Of a stretch of 35,187 nucleotides of DNA, positions 21,626 through 30,372 are shown piece after piece. The stretch is taken from positions 1-35,187 of the forward strand of contig NZ_CAJQQI010000160.1 in the NCBI RefSeq assembly GCF_905480415.1, written 5' to 3'. A program made the translations under genes and the position numbers. The notes below the pieces were generated by a model. That model worked only from the letters and a program-made list of their open reading frames with translations, was not told the origin of the DNA and did not search any database. The stretch is from an uncultured Algibacter sp. Its GTDB lineage: Bacteria > Bacteroidota > Bacteroidia > Flavobacteriales > Flavobacteriaceae. The stretch's first letter is position 1. Every line of letters begins with the position of its first letter.

Positions 21626-22600
21626 ATGAAAAAAAATATTGCTATTATTATGGGTGGGTATTCTAGCGAATACAAAATCTCTTTAACAAGCGGAAATGTT
21701 GTTTATGAAACGCTTGATACTTCAAAATACACGCCTTACCGCATTCATGTTTTTAAAGGTAAATGGGTTTATGTTGATAATGAAGACATGGAATTTCCAA
21801 TCGATAAAAATGATTTCTCAATAAATATAGACGGTTACAAAGTTACTTTTGATTGTGTTTTTAACGCTATTCATGGTTCTCCTGGAGAGGATGGGTTTAT
21901 GCAAGGGTATTTTGAGTTGTTGAAAATCCCACATACTAGTTGCGATATGTACCAGGCGAGTTTAACCTTTAATAAGCGTGATTGTTTAAGTGTTTTAAAA
22001 CCTTACGGGATAAAAACTGCGGAATCGTTTTACTTAAACCTTGGTGATATCATTAATGAAGATGCTATTATTGATAAAGTAGGTTTACCTTGTTTTGTAA
22101 AAGCAAACAAAGCCGGAAGTAGTTTTGGCATAAGTAAAGTCCATAAAAAAGAAGGCTTACATAAAGCTATTGATTTAGCCTTTAAAGAGGATGACGAAAT
22201 TATAATTGAATCGTTTTTAGATGGTACTGAAGTTTCTGTTGGTGTGATAACATATAAAGGTGAAACCAAAGTTCTACCAATTACTGAAATTGTTTCTGAA
22301 AATGACTTTTTTGATTATGAAGCTAAATACCTTGGGAAATCTCAAGAGATAACACCTGCTAGAATAACTAAAGATCAAGAAAACAAAGTTATAGCCGAAG
22401 CAAAAAAGGTTTACGAAGTTTTAAAAATGAAAGGCTTTAGTAGAAGTGAATTTATTTTTAAAGATGGTGAACCGCATTTATTAGAAATGAATACTGTTCC
22501 TGGGTTAACTAGAGAGAGCATTTTACCGCAACAGGCTGCTGCTGCAAATATTTCTTTGACTGAATTGTTTGATAATGCTATTGAAGAAGCTTTGAAATAA
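21626..22600 (+). CDS. ddl: D-alanine--D-alanine ligase
   Basis: ATP-grasp enzyme that makes the D-Ala-D-Ala end of the peptidoglycan precursor. The protein begins MKKNIAIIMGGYSSEYKISL (GGxSSE motif of Ddl), then VFNAIHGSPGEDGFMQGYFE, PCFVKANKAGSSFGISKV (ATP binding), and ends with EFIFKDGEPHLLEMNTVPGLT, holding the metal-binding Glu and Asn. Six extra residues are possible from the ATG at 21608, but that start would lie almost on the predicted transcript start. coaD follows after 18 nt. Confidence 0.95.
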   Translation: MKKNIAIIMGGYSSEYKISLTSGNVVYETLDTSKYTPYRIHVFKGKWVYVDNEDMEFPIDKNDFSINIDGYKVTFDCVFNAIHGSPGEDGFMQGYFELLKIPHTSCDMYQASLTFNKRDCLSVLKPYGIKTAESFYLNLGDIINEDAIIDKVGLPCFVKANKAGSSFGISKVHKKEGLHKAIDLAFKEDDEIIIESFLDGTEVSVGVITYKGETKVLPITEIVSENDFFDYEAKYLGKSQEITPARITKDQENKVIAEAKKVYEVLKMKGFSRSEFIFKDGEPHLLEMNTVPGLTRESILPQQAAAANISLTELFDNAIEEALK

Positions 22601-22618
22601 ATATTGTAATTTTAAACC

Positions 22619-23074
22619 ATGAAACGAGCTTTATTCCCTGGGTCTTTTGACCCATTAACATTAGGACATTACGATATTATAAAGCGTGGCGTTACTTTAT
22701 TTGATGAAATTATAGTCGCCATTGGCGTAAATGCTGATAAAAAATATATGTTCTCTCTTGAAGAACGGAAAAAATTTATTGAAGATGCTTTTGCTGATGA
22801 ACCCAAAGTAAAAGTGGTTATATACAAAGGACTTACTGTTAATTTTTGTAAAGAAATTGGCGTAGAATTTATTTTACGAGGACTTAGAAATCCTGCTGAT
22901 TTTGAATTTGAAAAGGCTATTGCTCATACCAACAGAGACCTCGCTCCTATTGAAACTGTGTTTCTTTTAACCTCGGCGGGCACGTCTTACATAGCCTCTT
23001 CTATTGTGCGCGATGTGATTAGAAATAATGGAGACTATACCAAGTTGGTTCCGAATAATGTTAGGGTAAAATAA
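22619..23074 (+). CDS. coaD: phosphopantetheine adenylyltransferase
   Basis: Penultimate enzyme of coenzyme A synthesis, transferring AMP from ATP to 4'-phosphopantetheine. The 151-residue nucleotidyltransferase shows LFPGSFDPLTLGHYDII with the TxGH signature, EFILRGLRNPADFEFE, and TSAGTSYIASSIVRDV near the end. Length and motifs are complete. Second gene of the ddl-coaD unit. Confidence 0.96.
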   Translation: MKRALFPGSFDPLTLGHYDIIKRGVTLFDEIIVAIGVNADKKYMFSLEERKKFIEDAFADEPKVKVVIYKGLTVNFCKEIGVEFILRGLRNPADFEFEKAIAHTNRDLAPIETVFLLTSAGTSYIASSIVRDVIRNNGDYTKLVPNNVRVK

Positions 23075-23166
23075 TCAATTTAACCTTTGGATACGACTTG
23101 CCCAGTGATGAACTTATTAAAACCATTTTGAAAAATCGTTTGATAGCTTTAAAGACTAAGCGGTAA
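23068..23166 (+). pseudogene. possible 3' remnant of an unidentified gene behind coaD
   Basis: Overlapping the end of coaD in another frame, 32 codons without ATG read INLTFGYDLPSDELIKTILK and NRLIALKTKR before TAA at 23164-23166. The amphipathic, charged wording looks like a natural C-terminus. No upstream part exists because the coaD gene occupies it. Could be chance. Confidence 0.2.
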
Positions 23167-23257
23167 ATCAGTTGCAGTTTTCATTCTGAATATGTTAAAG
23201 TGAATGTTCTTAAATAAACTTAAAATATTATGAGTTTATAAATCTGTATTCTGGCTT

Positions 23258-23408
23258 GCGTTAGGGATTGAAGCGGCATCCTTTTTGTGCGAAAAACAAA
23301 TTTTGTCTGGAACCGTAAAACATCCTCTTATCAGAAAGTTTAATGAGATACTGAAATAAGTCCAGCACAAGAAAGATACAGCGGAAAGCCGGACCCTTGT
23401 GGTAACGC
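23258..23408 (+). repeat. dispersed palindromic repeat, copy B
   Basis: Begins GCGTTAGGGATTGAAGCGGC and ATCCTTTTTGTGC, and ends GCACAAGAAAGATACAGCGG, AAAGCCGGACCCTTGTGGTAACGC. Outer (GCGTTA/TAACGC) and inner (TTGTGC/GCACAA) segments are complementary. Compared with copy A, the centre carries about 70 extra nt. It lies in the coaD to SulP spacer, whose first 90 nt hold only a possible gene remnant. Confidence 0.8.
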
Positions 23409-23421
23409 CCAAAATATTGAA

Positions 23422-25035
23422 TTAAAACTTATACTCTGAAAGCCCTTTGGTGAATGCCTCTGGGTTTTCGGCTAAGTGATAACGAGGATCGTCGATATCT
23501 TCTACTATAACTTCTCTGAATTTCGGATTTGATTTATATAGAAGTATTTTACAATCTTCGCTTAAGTGTTTAAGCTTAATTTTCTTGCCAGCTTCTTCAT
23601 ATTTACTTACCAAATTGGAAATAGCTTCTATAGCTGAATGATCGCTTATACGTGATTCTACAAAATCGACTTCAACATATTCTGGATCGTCTTTAATATC
23701 AAATTTCTCATTAAAGGCGATAATAGAACCGAAAAATAAAGGTCCCCAAATTTCATAAACTTTAGTACCATCTTCTCGTAAACGCTTGCGCGCACGAATA
23801 CGTTTTGCATTTTCCCAAGAAAACACTAAGGCGCTAATAATTACACCTGCAATTACAGCGATAGCCAAATCGAAGATAACGGTTAACGCTGAAACCGCAA
23901 TTAGAACAATAACGTCACTTAATGGGATTTTATTAAGAATCCTGAAACTACTCCAAGCAAACGTACCGATAACTACCATAAACATAACACCTACCAGAGC
24001 GGCTATAGGCACTTGCTCTATAAGTCCCGATGCAAAAAGAATAAATATTAATAGTAACACTGCAGCTACAATACCTGAGAGCCTGCCTCTACCTCCTCCT
24101 TTTATATTTATAAGTGATTGGCCTATCATGGCGCAACCTCCCATACCTCCAAAAAATCCGGTAACAATATTGGCACCTCCTTGCGCTAAACATTCCCTGT
24201 TTGCGTTCCCTCTAGTTTCGGTTAACTCGTCGACTAAATTTAGTGTCATTAAAGATTCAATTAATCCAATGGCTGCAAGAATTAAAGCATAAGGAAATAT
24301 GAACTTCAGTGTTTGAAGATTAAAAGGAACTTTACTAAAAATATCTGCTTGAAATTGAGGTAATCCACCTTTTAAACCTTCTCCGCCTCCATCACGAATA
24401 AAAGTACCTACAGTAGCTACATCTAAATTTCCAAAAATCACAATTCCTGATACTACCAAAATAGCAATTAAAGCTTCGGGTAATTTTTTGGTAAGCTTAG
24501 GCAAACCAAACATGATCCCCATGGTAAGTCCAACTAAACCAAGCATAACCCATAGTTTATCACCTACAAACCAATCGCCATTAACATCTTTAAACATACC
24601 TAATTGTGATAAAAATATCACGATAGCTAATCCATTAACAAATCCCATCATTACTGGGTGCGGAATTAATCTAACAAATTTTCCTAATTTCAAAACACCA
24701 GCTAACATTTGTATAACCCCCATTAAAATAACGGTAGCAAATAAATAGTATAAACCTAATTGTTCGCTTGCCTCGCCCATAGCGTTTCCTTCTGCAACCA
24801 AACTTACCATAACGACTGCCAAAGCACCAGTTGCCCCACTAATCATACCTGGACGTCCACCAAAAACAGAGGTTATTAAACCAACCATAAATGCTGCATA
24901 CAACCCAACTAAAGGATCTACACCGGCCACAAATGCGAATGCTACAGCTTCTGGAACTAATGCTAAAGAAACAGTTATTCCACTTAAAATATCATTTTTG
25001 GCATTAGCTGCACGCTTTCTAATAAATTCAGTCAT
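23422..25035 (-). CDS. SulP family anion transporter with STAS domain
   Basis: A 537-residue inner-membrane transporter with about 10-14 hydrophobic segments (ITVSLALVPEAVAFAFVAG at the start is the SulP hallmark; NIVTGFFGGMGGCAMIGQSL also typical) and a C-terminal STAS domain (about 430-537). SulP proteins move sulfate, bicarbonate or other anions, often with Na+ or H+; no carbonic anhydrase or sulfate genes are adjacent to decide. The frame is open to 25083, but a promoter lies within that extension, and METs before TEFIRKRAA are not conserved-looking, so 25035 is chosen. Confidence 0.92.
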   Translation of the reverse strand: MTEFIRKRAANAKNDILSGITVSLALVPEAVAFAFVAGVDPLVGLYAAFMVGLITSVFGGRPGMISGATGALAVVMVSLVAEGNAMGEASEQLGLYYLFATVILMGVIQMLAGVLKLGKFVRLIPHPVMMGFVNGLAIVIFLSQLGMFKDVNGDWFVGDKLWVMLGLVGLTMGIMFGLPKLTKKLPEALIAILVVSGIVIFGNLDVATVGTFIRDGGGEGLKGGLPQFQADIFSKVPFNLQTLKFIFPYALILAAIGLIESLMTLNLVDELTETRGNANRECLAQGGANIVTGFFGGMGGCAMIGQSLINIKGGGRGRLSGIVAAVLLLIFILFASGLIEQVPIAALVGVMFMVVIGTFAWSSFRILNKIPLSDVIVLIAVSALTVIFDLAIAVIAGVIISALVFSWENAKRIRARKRLREDGTKVYEIWGPLFFGSIIAFNEKFDIKDDPEYVEVDFVESRISDHSAIEAISNLVSKYEEAGKKIKLKHLSEDCKILLYKSNPKFREVIVEDIDDPRYHLAENPEAFTKGLSEYKF

Positions 25036-25053
25036 AGTTGTTTTTTCAAAGCG

Positions 25054-25083
25054 CAAATTTACGCTTAATATGTTGTGGTGCAA
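25054..25083 (-). promoter_or_regulatory. promoter of the SulP gene
   Basis: On the minus strand TTG (25083-25081) is followed after 19 nt by TAAATTTG (25061-25054), a full TAnnTTTG box. Transcription would begin about 15 nt before the ATG at 25035. Confidence 0.6.
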
Positions 25084-25597
25084 GTTAGAAGTATTATAAT
25101 TTGTCTATTAGAAAAACTATAACGTTTTAGGGTCTTATCTAGATAATTCTTTTTATAACTAGGTTACAATCAATTCTTTTTCTTGAAATAATTTAATATA
25201 GCAGTTACTCTTAACATTAATATTAATTAGAGTTTCTGCAAATAGTACTGCTACACTTGTTTGAGCAATTACTGCCATAAAATTTATTGTATCAAAATGT
25301 TCAATGTTTTTTTAAGCGCCAAACGAATAGCTATAAGAATCCATTTCATTTATTATCCATAAGAACACCTTAATTCAAAATAACTTCAGCTAAATAATTC
25401 TGAAGACTATTTATAATCTAAAATGATAGTATATTGTGACTCACAGTCTTGTTTTACGAGAGTATTAAAACAATACTTCAATCTAATTAATACTTTATAC
25501 TAGCAGGCACAATTAAATCGAGTGATTTTTTAACACTTAGCTACTTAAAGGTATATTAATAAAGAAATTGTAGTTTTATAAAAATATCCAGGTATAT
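25084..25597. other. intergenic stretch without a clear gene
   Basis: About 510 nt of AT-rich DNA. The only frame of note is a 39-codon minus-strand ORF at 25159-25278 (MAVIAQTSVAVLFAETLINI...), not recognised and without promoter box; it may be a remnant. No terminator or repeat of the dispersed families is seen. Confidence 0.4.
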
Positions 25598-27334
25598 ATG
25601 AGAAAAGTATTAAGCATCCTTGTTTTAATTGTTTGCTGGAATCATTCAGCAGGTCAAACATCTAAAGATTTTGAAACTCATTTTGAAAAATCAAACGGTT
25701 TGGAAACCGCTACCTACCAGCAAACTATAAAATTTTATTATAATTTAGCTGAAGTTTATCCTGAAATTTCAATTAAAGCTATAGGTGAAACTGATTCTGG
25801 TGAGCCTTTACATCTTGTAACGTTGAATTTGGATGCTGTATTTGATTTTTCCAAAATTAAAGAACATGATAAACGAATTTTACTAATAAACAACGGCATT
25901 CATCCTGGAGAATCTGACGGTATTGATGCCACCATGATGCTTATTAGGGATATAGTTCAAGGTAAGATTGAAGCTCCTAAACAAACAGTTTTGGCAACTA
26001 TCCCTATTTACAATATTGGCGGGAGCTTAAATAGAAACTCTACAACGCGAACCAATCAAAATGGACCAAAAGAATATGGATTTAGAGGTAATGCTAGAAA
26101 TTATGATTTAAATAGAGACTTTATAAAATGTGATACTAAAAACACAAGAACTTTTGCTCGAATTTTTCATTTAGTAAAGCCTGATGTTTTTATAGACAAT
26201 CATGTAAGCAATGGTGCCGATTATCAATACACGCTCACCCATGTATTCACACAACATAATAAAATGGGTAATGACTTAGGCGATTATATCCATACCGAAA
26301 TGATGCCCACACTAAAACAAAAGCTTTTAGAAAAAAATTGGGATATTACGCCTTATGTAAACATTTTTAATCAAGTTCCAGAAGAAGGGTTTTCTCAATT
26401 TATGGATTACCCCAGATATTCAACAGGTTATGCAACTTTATTTAATTGCTTGGGTGTTATGGTAGAAACACACATGTTAAAACCTTACAAACAGCGTGTT
26501 GAGGGCACTTACGAACTCATGAAAAGTATGATTGATATTACTGAAGAACAAGGTGATAAAATATCTGAATTAAGAAACAGTGCTTTAGCTAATTTTCAAT
26601 CTAAAAAAACGTATCCATTAGATTGGATCATAGACACCACAAAAACAACAACTTTAAATTTTAAAGGATTTGAAGGTCATTTCATTGAAAGTAAAATAAC
26701 TGGTGCAAACCGCTTAAAATATGATAGAACGAAACCTTTTACAAAAAAAATTAGCTATCAAAATTATTTTAAACCAAGTTTAGAAGTTAAAATACCCGAT
26801 GCATACATAATCCCTCAAGGTTGGCACAATGTAATAGATTTATTAAAACTGAATGCTGTTAAAATGCATGTTTTAGAGCGAGATTCTACAATAACCGTTG
26901 AAAGCTATAAAATTGAAGATTATAAGACCAGAGAAATGCCTTTCGAAGGTCATTATTTGCATTACAAGGTAACTGTTTCTAAAAACAATCAGAATATTAC
27001 TTTTAAAAAAGGCGATGTTATCATTAAAACCGCTCAACCATCTTTTAGATATATTATAGAAACTTTAGAACCACAAGCACCAGATTCGTTTTTTAATTGG
27101 AATTTTTTCGATACTATTTTACAACAAAAGGAATGGGTTTCACCGTATGTTTGGGAAGATTTAGCTTTAAAAATACTTGATAAAAACCCTAAATTAAAAG
27201 TTGAATTTGAAGAGAAAAAGAAAAACGAAAAAGACTTTACAGATCAATGGTATGCTCAATTAGATTGGATACACAAACAAAGTAAGTATTATGAAAAAGC
27301 TCATTTACAATACCCTATTTATAGGCTAAATTAG
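25598..27334 (+). CDS. exported M14 family zinc carboxypeptidase-like protein
   Basis: A signal peptide (about residues 1-20, ending SAGQ) precedes an M14 peptidase domain. Zinc ligands are His102 and Glu105 in NNGIHPGESDG and probably His202 in FIDNHVSNGADYQYT; NARNYDLNRDF supplies the Asn/Arg substrate-binding residues. The 578-residue length, with a C-terminal extension of about 250 residues, is normal for the flavobacterial members. It likely trims peptides in the periplasm or outside; specificity unknown. It stands alone and is convergent with the NUDIX gene, 1 nt apart. Confidence 0.88.
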   Translation: MRKVLSILVLIVCWNHSAGQTSKDFETHFEKSNGLETATYQQTIKFYYNLAEVYPEISIKAIGETDSGEPLHLVTLNLDAVFDFSKIKEHDKRILLINNGIHPGESDGIDATMMLIRDIVQGKIEAPKQTVLATIPIYNIGGSLNRNSTTRTNQNGPKEYGFRGNARNYDLNRDFIKCDTKNTRTFARIFHLVKPDVFIDNHVSNGADYQYTLTHVFTQHNKMGNDLGDYIHTEMMPTLKQKLLEKNWDITPYVNIFNQVPEEGFSQFMDYPRYSTGYATLFNCLGVMVETHMLKPYKQRVEGTYELMKSMIDITEEQGDKISELRNSALANFQSKKTYPLDWIIDTTKTTTLNFKGFEGHFIESKITGANRLKYDRTKPFTKKISYQNYFKPSLEVKIPDAYIIPQGWHNVIDLLKLNAVKMHVLERDSTITVESYKIEDYKTREMPFEGHYLHYKVTVSKNNQNITFKKGDVIIKTAQPSFRYIIETLEPQAPDSFFNWNFFDTILQQKEWVSPYVWEDLALKILDKNPKLKVEFEEKKKNEKDFTDQWYAQLDWIHKQSKYYEKAHLQYPIYRLN

Positions 27335-27335
27335 T

Positions 27336-27917
27336 TTACACCAATAACTTAATATTAGCATAAGAATTTTCAAGTGCCTTTTCAGTTTCTTTTTTATTTA
27401 ACCAAGCTACTTTTGTTATGCCTTCATTTTGTTGAGGATGTAAATTACCGGAGTAACTGGTTTTCATTTCAAACCAATACGTGATTTTTATTTTGTACCG
27501 TCCGTTACGTTTAAATATATGATATGTAGTATCTAATAGTTTTTTAATTTCTAAGCCTTTAACACCAGTCTCTTCCTCCACTTCTCGTATTGAAGTCTCC
27601 TCAATAGTTTCTTTCCGCTCCGCTTTTCCTTTAGGTAAATCCCATTTATCATTTCTATAAATAAATAGTATTTCACCGTTGTCATTAAAAACTTTACCTC
27701 CACCAGCAATAACGTTTGGGAGTTTCTTCAAAAACTTTTTTAAAACTTTATCAGGATTTTTATGAATTAGGCGGACCTCACTTAAAGATGTATTATTAAG
27801 ACGTCTTATAACTTTTGCCATATTTACTGTGCTTAGTAAATAATTCTTAAAGTTAGTTTCTTTCTCAACTACTGAAGTTAAAATTATTGGCTTATCACCA
27901 ACAAAAACTTTATACAT
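27336..27917 (-). CDS. NUDIX hydrolase
   Basis: The 193-residue protein contains a perfect NUDIX box: Gly97, Glu103, then REVEEETGV at 111-119, within the frame LPKGKAERKE. An N-terminal segment of about 65 residues (TSVVEKETNFKNYLL, NKVLKKFLKKLPNVIAGGG-like) precedes it and is typical of flavobacterial homologues. It should hydrolyse a nucleoside diphosphate linked to X; the substrate is not evident. Divergent from pyrE. Confidence 0.9.
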   Translation of the reverse strand: MYKVFVGDKPIILTSVVEKETNFKNYLLSTVNMAKVIRRLNNTSLSEVRLIHKNPDKVLKKFLKKLPNVIAGGGKVFNDNGEILFIYRNDKWDLPKGKAERKETIEETSIREVEEETGVKGLEIKKLLDTTYHIFKRNGRYKIKITYWFEMKTSYSGNLHPQQNEGITKVAWLNKKETEKALENSYANIKLLV

Positions 27918-28038
27918 GGTTCGTTATAATTAACAATTTCAATGTCGTAAAAATATCATTTTTACTAACACCTTATACAATGTTGAAAAAAATATTTTTA
28001 TTAGTCACCAACCTTCAATATAGAATTAAATTTATGTG

Positions 28039-28046
28039 TAATTTTG
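28039..28046 (+). promoter_or_regulatory. -7 promoter box of pyrE
   Basis: TAATTTTG matches TAnnTTTG fully and ends only 4 nt before the pyrE ATG at 28051, implying a leaderless or nearly leaderless transcript. No TTTG at the standard distance. Confidence 0.45.
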
Positions 28047-28050
28047 CTAC

Positions 28051-28695
28051 ATGATTTTTAACAAAGACACCGCCAAAAAAACCGCTGAAGTTTTATTACA
28101 AATTAATGCTATAAAACTTAAACCTAACGACCCTTTTACTTGGGCTTCTGGATGGAAATCACCTATATATTGTGATAATCGAATCATACTATCATTTCCG
28201 CCCATTCGTAATTACATTCGTGAAACTATGGGAAAATATATTGAAAAGCAATATGGAAAACCCGATGTTATTGCTGGTGTTGCTACAGGTGCAATTGGTA
28301 TTGGAATGTTAGTGGCTGAATATTTAGGCTTACCTTTTATATATGTGAGACCAGACGCCAAAGGACATGGACGAAAAAACCAAATTGAAGGCTTTGTGGA
28401 AAGTGGACAAAACGTGGTGGTAGTTGAAGATTTAATAAGCACAGGAAAAAGTAGTTTAAACGCTGTTAGAGCCTTAAAAGAAGCTGGAATTAATGTAAAA
28501 GGTATGGTTGCCATTTTTACGTATGGTTTTGATATAGCTACAAAAAATTTCGAAAAAGAAAACATTTATTTAAACACCTTGAGCAACTATGAAAATTTGC
28601 TTGAACAGGCCTTAGAAACAAACTATATTTCTGAAAAAGAATTAAAAACCTTATCGGAGTGGAATACCAATCCTAGTGAATGGAACGCTAATTAA
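28051..28695 (+). CDS. pyrE: orotate phosphoribosyltransferase
   Basis: Converts orotate and PRPP to OMP in pyrimidine synthesis. The 214-residue protein shows PFTWASGWKSPIYCDNR (substrate loop), VIAGVATGAIGIG, the flexible-loop GRKNQIEGF and the PRPP motif VVVEDLISTGKSS. The last residues (SEWNTNPSEWNAN) contain a short duplication. The SRPBCC gene follows 78 nt later in the same direction. Confidence 0.96.
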   Translation: MIFNKDTAKKTAEVLLQINAIKLKPNDPFTWASGWKSPIYCDNRIILSFPPIRNYIRETMGKYIEKQYGKPDVIAGVATGAIGIGMLVAEYLGLPFIYVRPDAKGHGRKNQIEGFVESGQNVVVVEDLISTGKSSLNAVRALKEAGINVKGMVAIFTYGFDIATKNFEKENIYLNTLSNYENLLEQALETNYISEKELKTLSEWNTNPSEWNAN

Positions 28696-28773
28696 TATAT
28701 AAATTACGTTAATTAGATGTAAAGTCTTTCAGAATCAAAACTTAACGACTTTATAAAAACAAATTACAAAAAA

Positions 28774-29169
28774 ATGAATTTAGAATCCCCAACAATTAGT
28801 GTAAGTAAATCTCCAGAGGATGTATTTAATTTTTTAGCTGACATAAAGAACTTTAAATCTTTAATGCCTGAAAACATTAGTAAATTTGAAGTTTTAGACG
28901 AAGACAAATTTCTTTTCGCATTAAAAGGTATGCCAGAAATTATTCTAAAAAAGAAAGAAGTTATTCCTCCAAACAAAATTGTGTTGGGTGCTGCTGGTGG
29001 AAAATTAGATTTTTCGCTGATTGCAAATATTACTGAAGTGAATGCTACGACTAGTGAGGTAAAATTAGATTTTACAGGGGATTTCAATCCTATGATGGCC
29101 ATGATGATTAAAGGCCCAATCAGTAAATTTATTGAAACACTGGCCACAAGTATTCCTAAGTCCATCTAA
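28774..29169 (+). CDS. SRPBCC/START-like small-ligand-binding protein
   Basis: A 131-residue protein with the polyketide-cyclase/START pattern: N-terminal strand, SPEDVFNFLADIKNFKSLMP (helix-loop), then a beta-sheet and a C-terminal helix (KGPISKFIETLATSIP). Such proteins bind hydrophobic ligands in a helix-grip pocket; ligand unknown. It is next to pyrE in this lineage, to my knowledge, without a clear functional link. Its stop overlaps that of birA on the opposite strand. Confidence 0.78.
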   Translation: MNLESPTISVSKSPEDVFNFLADIKNFKSLMPENISKFEVLDEDKFLFALKGMPEIILKKKEVIPPNKIVLGAAGGKLDFSLIANITEVNATTSEVKLDFTGDFNPMMAMMIKGPISKFIETLATSIPKSI

Positions 29170-29897
29170 TACAAAAGAGTAATCTCTTTTAAATTGAATT
29201 CTTTTAAAATATTATCTTCTAATAACACTTGAAGATATCCTATATCGGAAACACTTTTTATAAAACCAGAAAACATGACGCCTTCAACATCTTTGAATGT
29301 TGAAGGTTTGTTTTTTCTAAATAGATGTGTTTCATATTCTTTTTTTAACTCGATATACTTTTTACCCTTCAGCAATAAAAAATAATCTTTCAAATTATTT
29401 ATTATAGCAATAGTTAATTCATTTAAGTCATATTCCTTTCCGGAAATCGATTTTAATGAAGATGCTTGGGGTAAATTTTCGAAGGTAATTTGGTTCACAT
29501 TGATACCAATACCAATAATAGATGCCTTAATAGCATTTTGTTTTATGACATTTTCAATCAAAACACCACATATTTTTTTATCTGCTGACAAAATGTCGTT
29601 TGGCCATTTTACACTTAATCGAGGTATTGAAAGAGCGTCTATAGTTTTTAAAAGTGATAAAGCCACTACCATACTTATATAAAAAGGTGCTTCAAACTGA
29701 AAGTCAGATAGTTCCTTGAAGACACTAAACGTGAGGTTTTTAGACGACTCTGAATTCCAAATAGTTCCCATTTGCCCTCTACCTTGTGTTTGATTTTCTG
29801 CAATTACAGCGGTGTAATCACTAACAGGTTCAGTTGTACATAGCTTTTTTAAATAGCTATTTGTAGAGTCGATGGCATTAAGTTTGATTATATGCAT
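29166..29897 (-). CDS. birA: biotin--[acetyl-CoA carboxylase] ligase
   Basis: Attaches biotin to the carrier protein of acetyl-CoA carboxylase and related enzymes. Motifs: DSTNSYLKKL at the N-terminus, AENQTQGRGQMGTIW (biotinyl-AMP loop), VKWPNDILSADKKICGVLIE, and GIGINVNQ. It lacks the N-terminal HTH of E. coli BirA, so it cannot act as a repressor (243 residues, class I). ATG at 29897 is preferred over TTG at 29903. The C-terminal domain ends in LKEFNLKEITLLY. Confidence 0.93.
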   Translation of the reverse strand: MHIIKLNAIDSTNSYLKKLCTTEPVSDYTAVIAENQTQGRGQMGTIWNSESSKNLTFSVFKELSDFQFEAPFYISMVVALSLLKTIDALSIPRLSVKWPNDILSADKKICGVLIENVIKQNAIKASIIGIGINVNQITFENLPQASSLKSISGKEYDLNELTIAIINNLKDYFLLLKGKKYIELKKEYETHLFRKNKPSTFKDVEGVMFSGFIKSVSDIGYLQVLLEDNILKEFNLKEITLLY

Positions 29898-29963
29898 ATA
29901 CAAGTTATCAAAATACTCTGAAATCTTATGATTATTTTAAAGTATAAAGAACTAAAAAAATAA

Positions 29964-29971
29964 TAACTTTG
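29964..29971 (+). promoter_or_regulatory. -7 promoter box of rsfS-ftsH
   Basis: TAACTTTG, a full TAnnTTTG match, 20 nt before the rsfS ATG; no clear -33 element. Confidence 0.55.
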
Positions 29972-29991
29972 CATAAATTTAATTATAATAA

Positions 29992-30363
29992 ATGGCGAAA
30001 CAAAAAATAAGCGCAGACCAATTAATATCAGTAATAATCAGTGGGATTGAAGATGTTAAAGGTAAGGAAATAAACATTTTAGATCTAAGAGAAATTGAAA
30101 ACACGGTTTGTGATTACTTTATTATTTGCGAAGGAACTTCAAATACGCAAGTAAACGCTATAGTCAATTCCATACAGAAAAAGGTAAGTAAAGAGCTTAA
30201 AGACAACCCCTGGCATACTGAAGGGGCAGATAATGCTGAATGGGTGTTAATTGATTACGTAGATGTTGTAGTACATGTGTTTCAAAAACATATTAGAGAA
30301 TATTATGATATTGAGAGTCTTTGGGGCGATGCAAAAACAACAGTTATAGAAACAAGTTACTAA
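29992..30363 (+). CDS. rsfS: ribosome silencing factor RsfS
   Basis: Binds uL14 on the 50S subunit and blocks subunit joining when nutrients are low. The 123-residue protein shows the family motifs KGKEINILDLRE, DYFIICEGTSNTQVNAI and EWVLIDYVDVVVHVF with FQKHIREYYDIESLWGD. Complete. ftsH follows after 9 nt, so the two are co-transcribed; this pair is common in the phylum. Confidence 0.95.
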   Translation: MAKQKISADQLISVIISGIEDVKGKEINILDLREIENTVCDYFIICEGTSNTQVNAIVNSIQKKVSKELKDNPWHTEGADNAEWVLIDYVDVVVHVFQKHIREYYDIESLWGDAKTTVIETSY

Positions 30364-30372
30364 AAAAATCAA

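Noticed and set aside
23786-24292. 168-codon plus-strand frame
   Set aside because: Antisense to the SulP transporter; hydrophobic and repetitive composition comes from the opposite strand.
25036-25083. Longer start of the SulP gene at 25083
   Set aside because: A full promoter (TTG, 19 nt, TAAATTTG) lies in this segment; translation from 25083 is unlikely.
25159-25278. 39-codon minus-strand ORF, MAVIAQTSVAVLFAETLINI...
   Set aside because: Protein-like in part but not recognised, no promoter box, and expected by chance in 500 nt of AT-rich DNA; mentioned only under the intergenic entry.
28212-28565. 117-codon minus-strand frame opposite pyrE
   Set aside because: pyrE on the plus strand is complete and certain.
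28764-29165. 133-codon minus-strand frame opposite the SRPBCC gene
   Set aside because: The plus-strand frame has the SRPBCC pattern and good coding character; the antisense one is a shadow.
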